Origin: Bryobacterales bacterium
GTDB taxonomy: Bacteria; Acidobacteriota; Terriglobia; Bryobacterales; UBA6623
Reading direction: 5' to 3'
Assembly: GCA_028819235.1 (NCBI GenBank)
Contig: JAPPMC010000212.1
Location: 1-48,552, forward strand
Length of the DNA stretch: 48,552 bases
This document shows, piece by piece, positions 34,457-43,193 of this stretch. Under the pieces are notes generated by a model. That model searched no databases. It saw only the letters and a list, made by a program, of their open reading frames with translations, and was not told the DNA's origin. The translations under genes were made by a program, and so were the position numbers. Within the stretch, counting starts at the first letter, position 1, and every line of letters starts with the position of its first letter.

Positions 34457-35416
34457 CTAGCGATTGCGGCGCGCGAAGAGCCACTCCCAAACGTCTAGAG
34501 TTGGATCAGAGGCTTGACTCCCGAGGCGGGTCACGTATCCCTTCGACTCGTCGTCGCCGGCGTAGGTGAACGCCTGAATCCACGACGGGTGCTTGACTTC
34601 CCGCAGCTCCGTGTACTTGATGTCCCCTCCCGCCTCGTCGAGGACGGCAAACGCGCTGCGCGAGAACTCGACCGAGACAAGCGGGTCGGCATCGCCGTGG
34701 AACACCCAGATGGGCACTCGGGCCAGCTTGGACGCGTCGGCGGGATTGAATCGTCCGCACACTGGAATGGCGCCTGCGATGACGTCCGGTCGGGCGGCAA
34801 CGATGTTCCACGTGCCGGCACCGCCCCCCGAAGATCCGAGGGCGTAGATGCGATCCGCGTCGATGGGAAACTCCCGTTGGAGCAACTCGACAATCTCAAA
34901 GGTTTGCGGCAAGTCGTCGCGGACAAACAGGTCCTCCGTACCGGGCACATCCGGTTTAGGGCCCCAGATCCCTCCTGGCCTTCGCTGCGGGACGAGCACG
35001 AAGGACGGGTACTTCCGCCGCCACTCCGGCCTTGCCATGACGCCATTCCAGAACCGGAGGTTGCTCAGGTTGTCGTCACCTACGCCGCCGGAACCGTGGA
35101 GGCTAATGATCAGCGGGTATCGCTTCCCCGGCTCGATGTGAAGCGGCTTCATCAAGCGGTATGGCATTAAACCATGCAAACGCGGTTCGTAGGCGTCGAT
35201 TAGGGCCCGGTCTCGGATCCCCGGCCCGCGGTTCATCCGACCGCGCTGTCTTGTCTTGAAAATGTAGGCGGCGGCCTCGTCTTCGGTAAGCGCGCCGTCC
35301 CCGTCGGCATCGGCGTCCGGGTGGCTGGAGAGCATCCTCTGGAGTTGGATTCCCACATCCTCGCTTGCGCCTAGGGCACATCCAAAGAAGGCAGCGCCGA
35401 GAATCAGCAGTCGCAT
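34457..35416 (-). CDS. Secreted esterase (PHB-depolymerase-like) with an EF-hand loop
   Basis: A 319-residue protein. After the signal peptide an EF-hand-type calcium loop is complete at residues 36-47 (D-x-D-x-D-G-x-L-x-x-x-E). The hydrolase domain has the oxyanion loop IISLHGSGGVG, the nucleophile in LGSSGGGAGTWN, the FHGDADPLV acid turn and the terminal histidine in EVKHPSW. This is the layout of poly(3-hydroxybutyrate) depolymerase/feruloyl-esterase-like enzymes common in polysaccharide degraders. The ATG at 35416 is preferred because it gives a clean signal peptide; ATG 35452 lies just upstream. It converges on the preceding hydrolase gene. Confidence 0.82.
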   Translation of the reverse strand: MRLLILGAAFFGCALGASEDVGIQLQRMLSSHPDADADGDGALTEDEAAAYIFKTRQRGRMNRGPGIRDRALIDAYEPRLHGLMPYRLMKPLHIEPGKRYPLIISLHGSGGVGDDNLSNLRFWNGVMARPEWRRKYPSFVLVPQRRPGGIWGPKPDVPGTEDLFVRDDLPQTFEIVELLQREFPIDADRIYALGSSGGGAGTWNIVAARPDVIAGAIPVCGRFNPADASKLARVPIWVFHGDADPLVSVEFSRSAFAVLDEAGGDIKYTELREVKHPSWIQAFTYAGDDESKGYVTRLGSQASDPTLDVWEWLFARRNR

Positions 35417-35907
35417 CGGAAGGGTAGTCACGGCAAGAGTATAGCGACGCATGGCTTAGGACTGGCTGGTTCGTTCACAGCCGAGACGGCTGAGGAATCT
35501 CGGCCGACCACGCCCCGTGAGGCGCGGCTCGGCCCGGCTCAGAGTGCCAGCAGGAAGGGGCCTCTTCCAGGTCCGATGCCCCATGGCCAGAGGCGCGCAG
35601 ACCAGTGCCAGTCGCGTGGGTTGCAAAACGCAGCGGTACAGCGCCAGTTTGTTCGGAGACGCTTAGGTTTGCAGGTATCCGTGGCGACGCCGTTGCCGGA
35701 ATCGATGGATGATCCGGACTGGTGGCAATTGCGTTCGGGCGACACGGTCCGGGGTGGCCCGGATCCGTGCTGCGCTGTCGTCTGGACGTAAGAGCGCAGA
35801 ACGCCAGATGGCGAGGAAATGCGAAACGGCCCGCAACCGGCTTGATGTTCTCGAGCGGGCCCGACCTCCGCCAATTGTACGGATTGGCTGGTACGAGGGA
35901 ATCCTGC
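35417..35907. other. Intergenic, no gene recognised
   Basis: About 490 bases without a supported gene. Minus-strand frames cover it, one ending with a Trp-rich stretch (RDWHWSARLWPWGIGP near 35560), but I recognise no family, and it is probably decayed or non-coding. The promoter of the esterase gene should lie at its left end. Confidence 0.4.
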
Positions 35908-37065
35908 CTACGCGAACTCGCGGTTGACAACATCCCTCAGCGCCCGCATGTAGCCAACCGTGTAGGCGGTGTTCCTGTCGCCCATCGGCATCATCCCCGG
36001 AACATGGTCGGGCACGATGACCCCGTTGAAGTTGGCCCGCCTCAGCTCCCTGAGCGCTTCGATCATGTCAGTGTAGCCATCGTCGACGAACGTCTCGGTA
36101 AACCGAGGCATGGGCTGGTCCACGTTACGAAAGTGCACCTTGAAGATTTTCCCTTGAGGTGCGAACTCGCGGATCATCTCAATCACCGGCTTGCCCGTAC
36201 TCTCGCCCCCTTCCGCCCATGTGCCCATGCAGAAGCAATACCCGAAGTTGGGGCTGTTGGCAATCTCAAGAGCGCGCCTGTACCCCTCGTAGTCACGAAA
36301 CACCCTCGCCACACCCCCTAGAGACGGTAGGGGCGGGTCATCGGGATGGAGCCCAATGCGCACGCCGGCGTCCTCTGCGACCGGCACTACGGCCTTTGCA
36401 AACCTTGTGAACGACTTCCAGATCTCTTCCTCCGGGTACCGGCGTCCATGCGAGATTGGAAAGCCTTCGGCCACCCGCGCATCGAACTGGCGCGCCCGTT
36501 GCCCACGGGAGGGGGTTCGCGCTGTAACGCCGTATCCCAGCCGCAGATTCGCCATGTGCCCGTACGTTGTGTACGGGATTCCCGCCCGCCCAGCGTCGCG
36601 GAGGAACTCTCGGTACAGTTCCACCTTCTCCTCAACGCCGGGCAGCCCCAGCACGATGACCGGATCGCAATGCAGCCCGACAACGTTGACGTTCAGCAGA
36701 CGGATGCCGCGTTGCGCCATCCGCTCCTTCATTCTGGCCATCCAGTCGTAATTGACCTGTCCCAGACGTGCCAGGACACTGCCGTACTCGATGCCTGTTG
36801 CGCGATAGAAATCAAAGACCTCAGGTTCGGGACTTGGCGGAAAGCGGTGACCGATTCCGATGCCGGCACCCGGTGCGAATGGATCCGCCGGCGCCAGCTG
36901 CAACGGCCTCGTATCGGGCTGGTCCATCCCGTCCTGGGCCGCAGGCGCCTCCCTTCCTGGAACTAGCGGATTCCAGCGGGACGGCTGCTGCGCTGCAGCG
37001 GGTACTAGTCGAAGCGCGGTCCCGGCTAGGGCCGCGTTCCCCAATTCTCTCCTTGTAACGGGCAC
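35908..37065 (-). CDS. Exported mannonate dehydratase-like (UxuA family) TIM-barrel protein
   Basis: A 385-residue protein. A twin-arginine-like signal (VTRRELGNAALAGTALRLV) follows the GTG start at 37065, which has AAGGGAG six bases upstream; the much longer open frame upstream has no support. The barrel carries UxuA-type features: GHRFPPSPEPE early, the LHPDDPPLPSLGG metal/substrate loop, FKVHFRNVD and the C-terminal PDHVPGM. Cytoplasmic UxuA dehydrates D-mannonate in hexuronate breakdown. This version, with an export signal, belongs to the sugar-isomerase-like relatives common in Planctomycetes and Solibacter-type genomes, so the exact substrate is open. Confidence 0.83.
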   Translation of the reverse strand: MPVTRRELGNAALAGTALRLVPAAAQQPSRWNPLVPGREAPAAQDGMDQPDTRPLQLAPADPFAPGAGIGIGHRFPPSPEPEVFDFYRATGIEYGSVLARLGQVNYDWMARMKERMAQRGIRLLNVNVVGLHCDPVIVLGLPGVEEKVELYREFLRDAGRAGIPYTTYGHMANLRLGYGVTARTPSRGQRARQFDARVAEGFPISHGRRYPEEEIWKSFTRFAKAVVPVAEDAGVRIGLHPDDPPLPSLGGVARVFRDYEGYRRALEIANSPNFGYCFCMGTWAEGGESTGKPVIEMIREFAPQGKIFKVHFRNVDQPMPRFTETFVDDGYTDMIEALRELRRANFNGVIVPDHVPGMMPMGDRNTAYTVGYMRALRDVVNREFA

Positions 37066-37091
37066 GGCGTTCTCCCTTCTTGCGGTTGCCT

Positions 37092-37470
37092 CTAACCATA
37101 CTCGGGTGGGAGACGGTCGATCCTGAGCGGCTTGCCAGAGTAGCGGAGTTGCTCTGGCTCCCTTGGTACGAGGTCTGGCCAGTTGAATCGACGACTGGCG
37201 AAGTCGCCGCAGAGGAGACCGGTGCACGGAGGCGTCTGTGCCCGGACGATCCTGAGTGCGTTCGAGCCCCAGCCGTTGCCGGTGGTGATAATGACCCGAG
37301 AGGTGAACGGATCGCGGGCTGACACCGAGAAGATGGAAGCGATGGGCGACTTGGCGAGCCGCCTTCCCCTTCGCAACACCTGCATTGGTTGGCGTTCCAG
37401 CCGCCTGCACATGCCTCTGAGACGAGGTCGATGTCCGTTGTTTGTGAGATCGAACCGCGGCGGAGGTTCC
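37092..37470 (-). pseudogene. N-terminal remnant of a restriction-domain DEAD/DEAH helicase
   Basis: Two phases join into a recognisable N-terminus. One gives TDIDLVSEACAGGWNANQCR (about 37374-37440). The next, from about 37367, gives RRLAKSPIASIFSVSARDPF, SRVIITTGNGWGSNAL, QTPPC and FNWPDLVPREPEQLRY. This is the Mrr-like nuclease segment (with D-L-x-x-E-A and Q-C-K/R) that precedes the helicase motor in large single-chain restriction-type helicases. The expected next element, a PHQ motif, is already out of frame, and the motor is gone. It lies 27 bases upstream of the mannonate-dehydratase-like gene. Confidence 0.62.
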
Positions 37471-37809
37471 CGGTACTGATCTCCGGCGACTCGAATGGCT
37501 GCCTATCTCTTGCTGCGCGGGATCCACTCGGACCCCGATCCTTCGGCAGCCAGACCCGAGAGAACCATTCTTGTCACGGCTCTCAAACTGACCTCAGGGG
37601 AGCCACAGAAACACCGCCGTTCTTTGTGCCGCGCCACCACGAAACAGAGTGGAAGTGGCGTTTGAGCGGAATTGGCTAGGGTTCTCGCCTTTGGGCACCT
37701 CGAATCGCTTTGGCTTTGCTTGAATTGTGGGCGCGTTGGGTCGTCTCAGTGTGGCACCAGTACTCAGAAGGTGGAAGTTGCAGTGACATACTGACGCATG
37801 CGGCCCCAG

Positions 37810-38060
37810 TGTACTCCCCAGATGCACTCGCTGCCGTACTGCGACGCCGTCAGGTCGCCTCCATGGCCCAGTTCTGAGACGAACTCGGATCCCCTTCCGT
37901 CGTACTGTCGTCCGCCTGCTGAAGCAATTGCCGTATCTGTCCAGCTGTTCCCATCGCGGCAGCTTCTATACATTGCGGGAGTGCGCCGCCTTCGACTCCG
38001 ACGGGCTGTGGCGGCTCGGCTCGGCTCGCTTCTCCCGTCATCGCACCCTACTGGCCATCG
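37810..38060 (+). pseudogene. Winged-helix DNA-binding protein remnant
   Basis: One phase reads LAAVLRRRQVASMAQF and stops. Another picks up as RRTVVRLLKQLPYLSSCSHR, then GSFYTLRECAAFDSDGLWRL and ARFSRHRTLLAIVEVL. Together they look like a helix-turn-helix followed by a wing (S-H-R-G-x-Y-Y-T-L-type), seen in a family of mobile-element-borne proteins whose name I cannot give with certainty. At least one frameshift and the loss of the C-terminal part make it a remnant. Confidence 0.45.
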
Positions 38061-38368
38061 TCGAGGTTCTGGCTGCCACTTTCCGGGTCGGCCTGCGCGC
38101 CAGGCGTGGACCGTCGGCGTGTGCAGCAAGCACCGTGTTGAATTTCAAGTAGGTTGGCCACGGGGCTTGCGAACTATTTCCGGCTGGGAAGGAGTGGGCG
38201 TCTTGGGTTGGGACTGATCTTTCGGATTGCTTCAGCCTGGGGGTCGGCCAGGAAGAGAGGGAGCGGCGCGGCGAGCCGCTCCGGATCATGGAGGTTCCCT
38301 TCTTGCAGCAGTGGCTTCTCGAGAGGGGATGCGCGAGGGACAGTGAGGCATGCGGCTGGGCGACGCTG

Positions 38369-38830
38369 TCAGGATCGGGGTTGCAGGAATTCGTTCCACT
38401 CCTTGCCGTGCGGGGGAGGCAGGCGGCGTCTGCCGGGTTGCCGCAGGCAGAGGGCCTCGGCGCCACGTTCGCCGGCGGGATCGGCGTCATAGCCGCAGCA
38501 GATGGAGCCGGGCTTGAAGTCGGCGAGCCATGCGGGTCGGCAGGAGGTCAGGCCGGCGGTGGAAGCGATGAGGGTCGCCGGGGCAGCAGGCGGGCCGAGA
38601 GGGCATCGATGGCACCCTCGGTGAGCAGCAAGAGGGACGGCGGGGCGTCTCCGGGAGGCGGCAGCCAGAAGCCCCCGCGCTGCTTGCGCGCCACCTTGGG
38701 GCGAAGTACCGTGGCCGGGGTGGGCCTGTCCGCTTGGTTGGCGCGGCATTCGTACGCAAGGAGCGGAACCTGCTGGCGGGCCGGAGTGAGCGCTGCGGGG
38801 ATCGGCCTTGACGTTGCGGCGTGCTAAGCC
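38369..38830 (-). pseudogene. Toprim-domain (primase-like) protein remnant
   Basis: One phase reads QQVPLLAYECRANQADRPTP, then FWLPPPGD and LLLLTEGAIDALSARLLPRR. After a one-base shift a second phase reads ATLIASTAGLTSC, GYDADPAGERGAEAL and HGKEWNEFLQ to a TGA at 38369. This is a complete Toprim fold in outline: catalytic Glu in TEGAIDAL, then the D-x-D of GYDADPAGE and the terminal K-x-W-N. It resembles the DUF3991/Toprim proteins of plasmids and integrative elements. The N-terminal zinc-finger part is absent. The gaps at 38061-38368 and 38831-39082 hold nothing else recognisable. Confidence 0.62.
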
Positions 38831-39082
38831 GACCGTTTCCCAGCCCCGGACACTGGATGCACCCGCCGCAGATGGCTGGGCCTGCTGACGGCGTCACTCT
38901 TCAGCCGAGCGCCAGCCCTCCGCAACTTGGGTCCCCAGTTCCAGCCTTCCGCCACCTCCGGTGCTCGACGCGCGCCGCTCTTGAGCACATGTGGGAGACC
39001 CGGAAGTCACAAGGCTCCGCTTTCCAGCGCACTCTGCTGACAGTCCGCCCGCACTCGTCCCGGGCCGATTAGCAAGACGCCG

Positions 39083-40639
39083 TCACTGCAGCTGCTCCTT
39101 GGCAAAGCTCTCAATGTTGCGCGTCGCGGTGCTGAACTCCACCCCCAGCAGGTACACCGACCGCCCCTCGCCCAAGTACTTCTCCGCGTAGCCTTTGGCC
39201 CCGGCCTGCTCCAGCGCCGCCCTCTTGCGCGCCTTCCCCGCCAGCTTGAACTCGAAGACATACACCGCCGCCGGGTACCGCACTGTTAGATCCGCCCGCC
39301 CCAGGCTCCCGCTGTCCTCCGGCACGACCTCCACCGCCAGCCCCTGCGACCGGAACCACGAATGCACCACGCTGGCGTAGTAGCCCTCGTACTCCGCGAT
39401 GCTGTTGCGCCGGTGCCAGTCAGACGGGATGCTCGAGAACAGCGCCCGCATCCTCGCTTCCAGGCCCGTCAGGTCGCCCGCCGCCAGCAGGTCGGCCAGC
39501 TCGGTATTGTCGGCGAGTTGCCGCGTCCGCTCCGGCACCATCGCCGCCAGCAGCTGCTGGTTCAACGCCACCTCCACCTCTAGGTTCGGATAGCCCAGCC
39601 GGTAGCGTGCCCCCCTCTTCCGGCGATCCTCCCCCGTGATTGTCAAGTAGCCGGTCTGGAAAAGCAAGGCCTCCGTCCCGATGTTCTCCACGTCGAACTT
39701 TGACAACAGTTCCTCGTCCCCGCGCAGGCGCTCCAAGTCCACCGAGCTAACCCTCCTCCGCAGCAGCAGGTCGATCAGGAACTTCGACGCGCCCGTCTCG
39801 ATCCAGTAGTGCCTGAACTCGCGCTTCTTGAACAGCAGGAGGATGTCGAACGGGTTGTAAACCCGCTCGCTTCCCCGCCAGCTGTAGCCGTAGTACCAGC
39901 GCTGGATTCGGTTCCGGTCCAAGCCCCGCAGTTCCGGCGCGAACACCGTGTTCAGGTCGTCCTCGGTGAATCCGCAAATGGCCGAGTAGCGCGGGTCTAG
40001 GGTGATGTCCTCAAGGCTGTTGAGCCCCGAGAAGATGCTCACCTTGCTGAACTTGCTGACCCCTGTGATGAAGCTGAACCGGATGTCGTCGTCGCATCGC
40101 TTGATAACCCCGTAGAGTCCGCGCAGGAAGTCGCGATTGGCCCGCGCCACCTCCGGCACCTCGAGAGCGTCAAGGATTGGCTTGTCGTACTCGTCCACCA
40201 GCACAACCACCCGGCGCCCGCTCCGGCGATGCAACCGTCGGATCAGATCCACGAGCCGCCCCGGGCCGGACTGGCGGCGGGGCTCCAGCCCGGTCTCCTC
40301 CTCCAGCTCTTCCAGCTGCTCGTCCAAGTTCGTGCGAATATAGCCGGGCTCGTGGTAGTGCCCGTAGTCGAAGCTGAGCCGCAACACCGGACGCAGCACG
40401 GACCAGTCCCAGCGGCCGTGGATGTGCAGGCCTTGGAACAATGCCTCGTTGCCATTGAACAGCTCCCTGAGCGTGTCCACGAAGAGGCTTTTGCCGAAGC
40501 GCCGGGGCCGGGACAGGAAGAAGTGTCGGCCGTCGGCCAGCAGCATCTCGATGAAAGGCGTCTTGTCCGCGTAGTAGCAGCGATCGGTCCGCAGGATGCT
40601 GAAGGACTGCGTGCCGATCGGCAGCATTTGACGCTCCAC
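39083..40639 (-). CDS. AAA-ATPase-like / PD-(D/E)XK nuclease protein, copy A
   Basis: A 518-residue protein of the AAA-ATPase_like plus PDDEXK_9 architecture. The opening PIGTQSFSILRTDRCYYADK leads into the variant P-loop RPRRFGKS (44-51), and Walker B is VVVLVDEYDKPI. The C-terminal quarter has the nuclease-like core GRADLTVRY then VYVFEFKLAG, and the usual GKSVYLLGVEFS-type ending (GEGRSVYLLGVEFS). The family is large and often amplified in a genome; functions are unproven, with defence or mobile-DNA roles proposed. GTG 40639 follows GGGAG at 10 bases; ATG 40627 is an alternative. A paralogue lies 680 bases upstream. Confidence 0.88.
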   Translation of the reverse strand: MERQMLPIGTQSFSILRTDRCYYADKTPFIEMLLADGRHFFLSRPRRFGKSLFVDTLRELFNGNEALFQGLHIHGRWDWSVLRPVLRLSFDYGHYHEPGYIRTNLDEQLEELEEETGLEPRRQSGPGRLVDLIRRLHRRSGRRVVVLVDEYDKPILDALEVPEVARANRDFLRGLYGVIKRCDDDIRFSFITGVSKFSKVSIFSGLNSLEDITLDPRYSAICGFTEDDLNTVFAPELRGLDRNRIQRWYYGYSWRGSERVYNPFDILLLFKKREFRHYWIETGASKFLIDLLLRRRVSSVDLERLRGDEELLSKFDVENIGTEALLFQTGYLTITGEDRRKRGARYRLGYPNLEVEVALNQQLLAAMVPERTRQLADNTELADLLAAGDLTGLEARMRALFSSIPSDWHRRNSIAEYEGYYASVVHSWFRSQGLAVEVVPEDSGSLGRADLTVRYPAAVYVFEFKLAGKARKRAALEQAGAKGYAEKYLGEGRSVYLLGVEFSTATRNIESFAKEQLQ

Positions 40640-40779
40640 GATCAGATCACTCCCTGTCCTCTGCCGGCGGCGTGCCAGCGTGACGCTCGCAAAGTCAGCC
40701 GACGGTCCGATCCAAGGGAATGGCTCGGCTGCTTGCGTTTCTGCGGCACTTTCGAACAGTGCCGACTCTGGTTCATGCG

Positions 40780-41247
40780 ATGACCGCCACTAAAGTTAAC
40801 ACGGTGTGGGCAGATTCGGTCCGGATGTTAATTCGGGGCAGCGTGGTGGAATTGGAAATCTTGGAGGATCCGGAAATGGCAGGTAAGTTGGCGGCCGGAG
40901 GGGGGATTGGCACGACGGTGGCGGAGCGCTTCAGGGCACATTACGAGGGAGTGCGGCAGAGGGCCATCGAGGAGCGCCAGAGCAGTGCCCGACGCCAGCG
41001 TGAGCTGCTGTGCCTGCTCGTCAGGCAGCAGTTCGGACCCGCCATCGAAGCCCAAGCGTCCGGCTTGCTGGCAGACGCGGGTGATACGGACCGCCTGCGC
41101 GAGATTCAGGCTTGGGTCTTCCACCGCGCTCGCTTCCGGGGAGGCGTTCTGCGGCAGCACACCTCCCCTCCCCGGAAGCGCATGCCGATCACGGGGTTGA
41201 GGTGCCAGAAGCGCGCCGGAACTAGTGAGGCTCCGCCCCGCCTGTGA
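40780..41247 (+). CDS. Short hypothetical protein with DUF4351/Rpn-like C-terminal segment
   Basis: A 155-residue frame. Its middle (AERFRAHYEGVRQRAIEERQ, then LLCLLVRQQFGPAIEAQASG and DTDRLREIQAWVFHRARF) resembles the helical DUF4351 tail of Rpn-family PD-(D/E)XK transposase-like nucleases. The nuclease domain itself is missing, and the last 35 residues look random. It is therefore probably a tail fragment under new context. It lies alone on the plus strand between the two AAA-ATPase-like paralogues. Confidence 0.4.
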   Translation: MTATKVNTVWADSVRMLIRGSVVELEILEDPEMAGKLAAGGGIGTTVAERFRAHYEGVRQRAIEERQSSARRQRELLCLLVRQQFGPAIEAQASGLLADAGDTDRLREIQAWVFHRARFRGGVLRQHTSPPRKRMPITGLRCQKRAGTSEAPPRL

Positions 41248-41321
41248 CAGGCATGCGGGAGTCGGCTTCCTGCCCGTTGATCGTTTCGGGTGGAGGGTGC
41301 CGTTCCGGCTTCGTCGGCAGC

Positions 41322-42893
41322 CTAAGGACAAACCGTCTCCCACTGGACCAGCGCCACGTTGCGGGTTTCGGTGCTGAATTTCAAGCCGACTAGGTGAACC
41401 GCCTTGCCTGAGGCGCGGTGCTTGTCAGCATAGCCCTTGGCCTTGATCTGCCGTAGGGCGTCTAAGGGGCGTTTCCCCCGAACAAGCTTGAACTCGATCA
41501 GGGCGATCCTCTCGGGGGCGATCACGACCAAATCGAGCCGACCCTTGGAGGAACTCTCCTCGGGCCGGGCGTCTAGGCCGAAACCGTTGAGCAGAGCAAA
41601 GAACACGCTGGCGTAGTAGCCCTCGAACTCCTGGATGTCGTTGCGGCGGTGCCAGTCTGAAGGGATGCTGGCAAAGAAGGCGCGAAGGGCCTCCTCCATC
41701 TGGTCGAAGTCCCCCGAGCGGATGTGCTCGGCAACGTTCTGGCCTTGCCCGAAGCGACCATCGGACAGGCCGGGCACGAGGCTCGACAGTAGGGAGCGGT
41801 TGAGGCTGACGCGCACTTCGCGATTGGGGTAGTCCAGTCTGTACGACGGGTGGCCGAGGTTGTTCCGCCGCACCTCCGCAATCGTGAGATAGCCGGTCTG
41901 GAACATCAGGGCCTCAGTCGCAATGGCATCGACGTCGAAGGCGGACAGGAGGGCATCGTCAGCGTGCAAGCCTCCGATGCGGATCGTGGACACACCACGC
42001 CGGACTAAGATATCGGCGAGGAACTTCGGCGTACCCGTCTCGAACCAGTAGGCCCCAAACTCGCGCTTGCTAAATAGCAGCAGGATGTCGTAGGGGTTGT
42101 AGACCCTCTCGTCGCCGCCCCAACTGTAGCCTTTGTACAACTGTCGGATCTTGTCGCGGTCGAGGCCGTGGAGTTCGGGGGCGAACACTGTGTCGAGGTC
42201 GCGCTCCGTGTATCCACAGATGGTGGAATAACGAGGGTCGAGCGTGATGTCGTTGAGGTTGTTCAGGCTGGAGAACAGGCTGACCTTGGAGAACTTGGTA
42301 ACGCCGGTGAGAAGAGAAAAGCGCAGGCTGGCACGGCAGGTCTTGACGACGGAGTACAGCCTGCGGAGGTAGTCGCGGTTGGCGCGGGCGATGTCGGGCT
42401 TGTGCAGAGCATCGACGATGGGCTTGTCGTACTCGTCGATGAGGAGGACGACGCGCCGACCGGAGCGCTCGTGCAGAGTGCGGATCAGGTGCCGGCACCG
42501 GCCGCGGGCCGACCGGTGGCAGCGCTGAACACCGAAGGCCGTCTCCATATCTTGCAGCTGCTCGCTGACATCGCAGTCGAGATCACCCGAGAGGGATGCG
42601 TTGACGTTGCAGAGGTCAAACAGCACCACCGGGCGGCGGACGGACCAGTCCCACTGCCGACCGGCAGCCAGCCCCTCGAACAGATCCCGGCTGCCCTCGA
42701 AGAGCTCCTTGAGCATGCTGACGAAGAGGCTCTTGCCAAACCGTCGGGGTCGGGATAGCAAGAAGTGCTTGCCGTCGGTGAAGAGGCGCACGGCGAATGA
42801 AGTCTTGTCGACGTAGTAGAGGTTTTCGGCTCGGATCTCTCGGAAAGTCTGAACTCCAGTGGGCAGACGGGTCCTGCTGGCGGGCCGGTTCAT
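41322..42893 (-). CDS. AAA-ATPase-like / PD-(D/E)XK nuclease protein, copy B
   Basis: A 523-residue paralogue of copy A with the same layout. LPTGVQTFREIRAENLYYVD leads to the P-loop RPRRFGKS (48-55), Walker B is VVLLIDEYDKPI, and TGVTKFSKVSLFSSLNNLND and DPRYSTICGYTERDLDTVFA are nearly identical between copies. The nuclease-like core is GRLDLVVI then IALIEFKLVRG, followed by GKAVHLVGLKFSTETRNVAL. The two copies are clearly diverged overall, so duplication is not recent or they arrived separately. The ATG at 42893 is clear. The 180 bases upstream to about 43076 show no gene. Confidence 0.9.
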   Translation of the reverse strand: MNRPASRTRLPTGVQTFREIRAENLYYVDKTSFAVRLFTDGKHFLLSRPRRFGKSLFVSMLKELFEGSRDLFEGLAAGRQWDWSVRRPVVLFDLCNVNASLSGDLDCDVSEQLQDMETAFGVQRCHRSARGRCRHLIRTLHERSGRRVVLLIDEYDKPIVDALHKPDIARANRDYLRRLYSVVKTCRASLRFSLLTGVTKFSKVSLFSSLNNLNDITLDPRYSTICGYTERDLDTVFAPELHGLDRDKIRQLYKGYSWGGDERVYNPYDILLLFSKREFGAYWFETGTPKFLADILVRRGVSTIRIGGLHADDALLSAFDVDAIATEALMFQTGYLTIAEVRRNNLGHPSYRLDYPNREVRVSLNRSLLSSLVPGLSDGRFGQGQNVAEHIRSGDFDQMEEALRAFFASIPSDWHRRNDIQEFEGYYASVFFALLNGFGLDARPEESSSKGRLDLVVIAPERIALIEFKLVRGKRPLDALRQIKAKGYADKHRASGKAVHLVGLKFSTETRNVALVQWETVCP

Positions 42894-43076
42894 CAGAATC
42901 TGGCGAGTCTTGATTCTAGGGGACGAAGGGTGCGCGTTTGGCCGAAAAAGGCTTGTTGTCCGCCATCGCGTCGGGCAGCGCCCTGCGGGTGGGAGGAGTC
43001 AGGCTAGGCAACCATCCAACCGGAGTAAGCCCTCACGGACCGGCTGCTCTTCCGTGGAGATGAGGTGTACCTTTTA

Positions 43077-43193
43077 ATGCCGTGCCCGCTCGTAGACCTT
43101 CAAGACTCGCTCTATCTCTGCTGCGCTCTGGGCGTTCCCCTTGGCCGGAATCACCCGGCATTTATCCGCGGCGGTCGCCGCAGTGGGATTCAC
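43077..43193 (-). CDS. Possible 38-aa frame coupled to the AAA gene stop
   Basis: A GTG overlaps the TGA of the upstream AAA gene and opens a short frame (NPTAATAADKCRVIPAKGNA, then EIERVLKVYERARH) ending at TAA. Third positions are GC-rich and the reading is protein-like, which hints at either a tiny coupled gene or a former C-terminal extension of the AAA protein. No family is recognised. Confidence 0.3.

Noticed and set aside
37066..37527. 154-residue N-terminal extension of the mannonate-dehydratase-like frame
   Set aside because: GTG 37065 has a good ribosome-binding site and begins the export signal; the extension overlaps the helicase remnant in another phase.
38288..38827. 179-codon plus-strand Gly/Ala-rich frame
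   Set aside because: Shadow of the minus-strand Toprim remnant, whose acidic motifs are unmistakable.
43077..43193. Idea that the tiny frame after the AAA gene is a signal-recognition-particle C-terminal piece
   Set aside because: The resemblance is only a few helical residues; it lacks the Met-rich M-domain pattern, so no homology is claimed.
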